6,532 bases of DNA from positions 1 through 6,532 of the forward strand of contig JAITGJ010000048.1 of NCBI GenBank assembly GCA_031280705.1, written 5' to 3'. The notes under the pieces were generated by a model, which saw only the letters and a program-made list of their open reading frames with translations, was not told the DNA's origin and ran no database searches. Of this stretch, positions 4,407 through 6,532 are shown piece by piece. The position numbers were made by a program, and so were the translations under genes. Source of the stretch: Spirochaetaceae bacterium. GTDB taxonomy: Bacteria; Spirochaetota; Spirochaetia; Treponematales; Breznakiellaceae. Position 1 is the stretch's first letter, and the number at the start of each line of letters is the position of its first letter.

Positions 4407-6167
4407 ATGCAGTACACAGGCGCCCGTATTTTGATAGAAACCCTGATTGAGCAGGGGACGGATACCGTATTCGGGTATCCGGGTGGGGCGGTTTTGAATA
4501 TCTACGATGAACTTTTCAGGCAGCGGGACCGTATCCGGCATATCCTTGTCAGCCACGAACAGCATGCGGCCCATGCCGCGGACGGTTACGCGCGCTCTAC
4601 CGGCAGGGTGGGCGTGTGCCTGGCCACGTCCGGACCGGGCGCGACAAACCTGGTAACCGGCATTGCCACGGCGTATATGGATTCTTCCCCGGTGGTGGCG
4701 ATTACGGGGAATGTCGCCGCGCCGCTTTTGGGAAAAGACAGTTTTCAGGAAGTGGACATTGCGGGCATCACCATGCCCATCGTCAAACACAACTGGATCG
4801 TAAAAGAAGCGGGTGAACTTGCGGAAATTGTCCGGGAAGCGTTTATCGTGGCGCAGAGCGGAAGGCCGGGGCCGGTGCTTATCGACATTCCCAAGGACAT
4901 TACCGCCCTTACCGCCGCGTGGACCCCGCTTCAAAATGCCGCGGGCCGCCCCGGAACGCGGCGGCCCGCTCCGGAAGACCGGGGCGGGGCCGGACCCGCG
5001 CTTTCCGCCCGGGCGGAACGGCTTGAGGAACGGAACCGGCGGGCCGGCTGGAGCGGCGCGGACATAGACCGGGCGGTGGAACTTTTAACGGCCGCAAAAC
5101 GCCCCGTTATTTACGCGGGCGGCGGCGTAATCGCGTCCGGCGCGGAAGCGGAACTTGCCGCGCTTGCGGAGCGGCTTAACGCGCCGGTGGCCCTTTCTCT
5201 CATGGGGATCGGGGCCTTTCCCCGCGATCACCGGCTCTACACGGGTCTTATCGGGATGCATGGTACGGTCGCCTCAAACAAGGCTGTCCAGAAAGCGGAC
5301 TTGCTTGTGGCGGTGGGGGCGCGTTTTTCCGACCGGGTAACCAGCCGTGCGGATAAATTCGCCCGGGACGCGGAGATCCTTCACTTCGATATTGACAGCG
5401 CGGAGATCAACAAAAATATCCCCGCGCGGGCCTGGGTGCAGGGGGACCTCCGCGCCACGCTTGGGGCCGCGCTTGCAAAACTTCCCGCCGCCACGGAAAG
5501 CGGCTGGGACGGGGAAGTGGCGCGCTGGAAGGCGGAATACCCCAAAGCGCACCACCGCAAAACGGCCCTGCACCCGCGTTTTGTTATTGAAGAAACCGCG
5601 AAACGCCTCGGGCCGGATGCCATCGCCGTTACGGATGTGGGCCAGCATCAAATGTGGGCCGCCCAGTTTTATCCCGTGAGCCGCCCCCGTTCATTTTTGA
5701 GTTCCGGGGGCCTTGGAACAATGGGCTTCGGCCTCGGCGCGGCGGTTGGGGCAAAAACCGGCAATCCGGACCGGCCCGTCGTGCTCTTTACCGGAGACGG
5801 ATCGTTTCGCATGAACTGCCTTGAACTTGCCACGGTGGGCGCGTACAGCCTCCCCCTGCTGATCATCGTGTTTAACAACGGCGTTTTGGGCATGGTACGC
5901 CAGTGGCAGAATCTTTTTTACGAAAAACGCTACGCCGAAACCACGCTGGAGCGCCCGCCCGACTTTGTAAAACTGGCGGAAGCCTACGGCATTGCGGGAT
6001 TCCGCGCGGAAAACGAGGCGGCCTTTGGCGCGGCGCTGGACGCGGCGCGGGAAACGCTCGCGGCGGGGCGGGCCGCCCTTGTCGAAGCGCGCATTGACCG
6101 GGACGAAATGGTACTGCCCATGGTCCCCGGCGGCAAACCCATTGACGAACAGATTGTAAACACTTGA
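4407..6167 (+). CDS. ilvB: Acetolactate synthase, large catalytic subunit
   Basis: This cytoplasmic ThDP/FAD enzyme joins two pyruvates to acetolactate, or pyruvate and 2-ketobutyrate to acetohydroxybutyrate, in valine, leucine and isoleucine synthesis. The 586-residue product (from ATG 4407) shows the N-terminal PYR domain with GYPGG (23-27) and the catalytic Glu in SHEQHAAHAADGYAR (E51). The central FAD-binding domain has GMHG (283-286) and GARFSDRVTS. The C-terminal domain has the ThDP/Mg motif from GDGS (463-466) to NN (490-491), MVRQWQ (496-501), and the end motif MVLPMVPGG. It has FAD-site residues typical of anabolic AHAS rather than glyoxylate carboligase or pyruvate oxidase, though these paralogues cannot be wholly excluded. 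Compared with E. coli IlvI from memory, the linker after IPKD (161-164) is about 24 residues longer. No ilvN/ilvH small-subunit gene follows; it appears to be transcribed alone. Confidence 0.93.
   Translation: MQYTGARILIETLIEQGTDTVFGYPGGAVLNIYDELFRQRDRIRHILVSHEQHAAHAADGYARSTGRVGVCLATSGPGATNLVTGIATAYMDSSPVVAITGNVAAPLLGKDSFQEVDIAGITMPIVKHNWIVKEAGELAEIVREAFIVAQSGRPGPVLIDIPKDITALTAAWTPLQNAAGRPGTRRPAPEDRGGAGPALSARAERLEERNRRAGWSGADIDRAVELLTAAKRPVIYAGGGVIASGAEAELAALAERLNAPVALSLMGIGAFPRDHRLYTGLIGMHGTVASNKAVQKADLLVAVGARFSDRVTSRADKFARDAEILHFDIDSAEINKNIPARAWVQGDLRATLGAALAKLPAATESGWDGEVARWKAEYPKAHHRKTALHPRFVIEETAKRLGPDAIAVTDVGQHQMWAAQFYPVSRPRSFLSSGGLGTMGFGLGAAVGAKTGNPDRPVVLFTGDGSFRMNCLELATVGAYSLPLLIIVFNNGVLGMVRQWQNLFYEKRYAETTLERPPDFVKLAEAYGIAGFRAENEAAFGAALDAARETLAAGRAALVEARIDRDEMVLPMVPGGKPIDEQIVNT
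4941..4969. repeat. 10-bp-stem GC palindrome inside the ilvB linker
   Basis: Bases 4941-4950 (gcgggccgcc) are the exact reverse complement of 4960-4969, with a nine-base loop. The palindrome lies in frame within the part of IlvB that is longer than usual (about residues 179-189, Arg/Gly/Pro-rich), between the PYR domain and the FAD domain. It may be an inserted palindromic element tolerated in a linker, or only GC-biased drift. Confidence 0.5.
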
Positions 6168-6192
6168 TCAATACGCTTTATGCGCCGCGTCA

Positions 6193-6251
6193 TGGAGGGT
6201 GCAGCCCCCAGTACGTAACCTTTTGGGTTTAATACCGCGTCCGCCGGGACG
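6193..6251. terminator. Weak hairpins between convergent genes
   Basis: The 89-bp gap between the ilvB stop and the stop of the opposing gene holds a bulged stem (6193-6199 with 6205-6210, loop tgcag). It also holds a 5-bp stem cgtcc/ggacg (6238-6242 with 6247-6251, loop gccg). Neither has a proper T-run immediately after it. One may serve as a terminator for the convergent transcripts, but the evidence is weak. Confidence 0.25.
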
Positions 6252-6256
6252 GAGTA

Positions 6257-6532
6257 TTATTGTTTTTCAACACGGGTGAATTCTACATCCATCAACCCCA
6301 TAAAATTGACGGTCAATGTGTTTCCATCAATTTTATACTCAAACTCAACTTCTGCGCCTTCGTACACCATGGCAATGGCATTTCCTTTTATCGTGTACGG
6401 TATCGTTATCTTTACTCCCATAACTTCCTGGGTAAGTTTGTTCCCGGCAAAGGTCCATATCAGGCGGCATTATGAACCATTGCCGCAAATAACGGCGTAT
6501 CAATATCCCCTGTTTCACAGGCGTGATATAAA
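6257..6532 (-). pseudogene. Small beta-strand-rich protein (lipocalin-like repeat type), frameshifted and cut by the window edge
   Basis: On the minus strand, the frame ending at TAA 6259-6257 encodes 70 residues from just after an in-frame TAA (6472-6470). It has alternating hydrophobic/polar strands with turns of the type GNKLTQEVMG, KGNAIAMVYEG and DGNTLTV, ending FTRVEKQ. This pattern is typical of small secreted or lipoprotein beta-barrel/META- or lipocalin-like repeat proteins. It has no start codon before residue 17. A second frame, from the right edge to TGA 6462-6460, reads like protein too (ACETGDIDTPLFAAMVHNAA). Adding one base near 6463 would join the two smoothly as NAALIWTFAG. 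I infer one gene broken by a single-base deletion, real or from sequencing. The N-terminus lies outside the window. The family name is tentative and the function is unknown. Confidence 0.55.

Noticed and set aside
4338..4934. Minus-strand frame of 198 codons opposite the start of ilvB
   Set aside because: It is a shadow of ilvB, whose motifs are unmistakable. The frame is rich in Arg/His/Gly without a domain.
6260..6475. Plus-strand frame of 71 codons after ilvB
   Set aside because: It is antisense to the beta-rich minus-strand frame, which has regular GN-turn repeats and a coding-like composition. The plus frame has no ribosome site.

Overview
The window is an ordinary chromosomal segment from a GC-rich bacterium, with a visibly AT-rich first ~320 bases. 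The style of the genes suggests a spirochaete related to termite-gut treponemes: a BMP/nucleoside-type ABC transporter, many small hairpins, and a small beta-rich repeat-type protein at the right edge. This assignment is inference and rests on no marker gene.

Layout, left to right. Positions 1-320 hold degraded accessory DNA. A 110-bp segment is bounded by perfect 10-bp inverted repeats and contains two related hairpins. It abuts the tail of a probable antitoxin gene, which overlaps by ATGA the start of a VapC-like PIN-domain toxin. That toxin stops after 44 residues, inside a 40-bp near-perfect palindrome. Positions 320-523 have no convincing gene but carry two consecutive hairpins beyond the end of the transporter operon.

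Positions 524-4214, minus strand, are a compact three-gene operon: double-NBD ATPase, permease 1, permease 2. Both junctions are 4-nt ATGA overlaps. It encodes the membrane part of a nucleoside (or riboflavin-like) ABC importer of the B. subtilis NupOPQ / streptococcal RnsACD type. The substrate-binding lipoprotein is not in the window. A near-consensus sigma-70 promoter (TTGACA, 17 bp, TATACT) lies so close to the first ATG that the mRNA would be leaderless, or else translation starts downstream of two strong hairpins.

Positions 4215-4406 are the divergent intergenic region. Positions 4407-6167, plus strand, encode a full acetolactate synthase catalytic subunit (IlvB), the first common enzyme of valine/leucine/isoleucine synthesis. 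Its catalytic and ThDP motifs are intact. An Arg/Gly/Pro/Ala-rich insertion, encoded partly by a 10-bp-stem GC palindrome, sits in an interdomain linker. No small regulatory subunit gene follows. The next gene (6257 to the right edge, minus strand) converges on ilvB and is a small beta-strand-rich protein whose reading frame is broken by an apparent frameshift.

I see no clear undescribed system. The points most worth a second look are the leaderless/hairpin start of the ATPase gene, the mobile-element-like left end with its toxin-antitoxin remnant, and the palindrome-coded insertion in IlvB.
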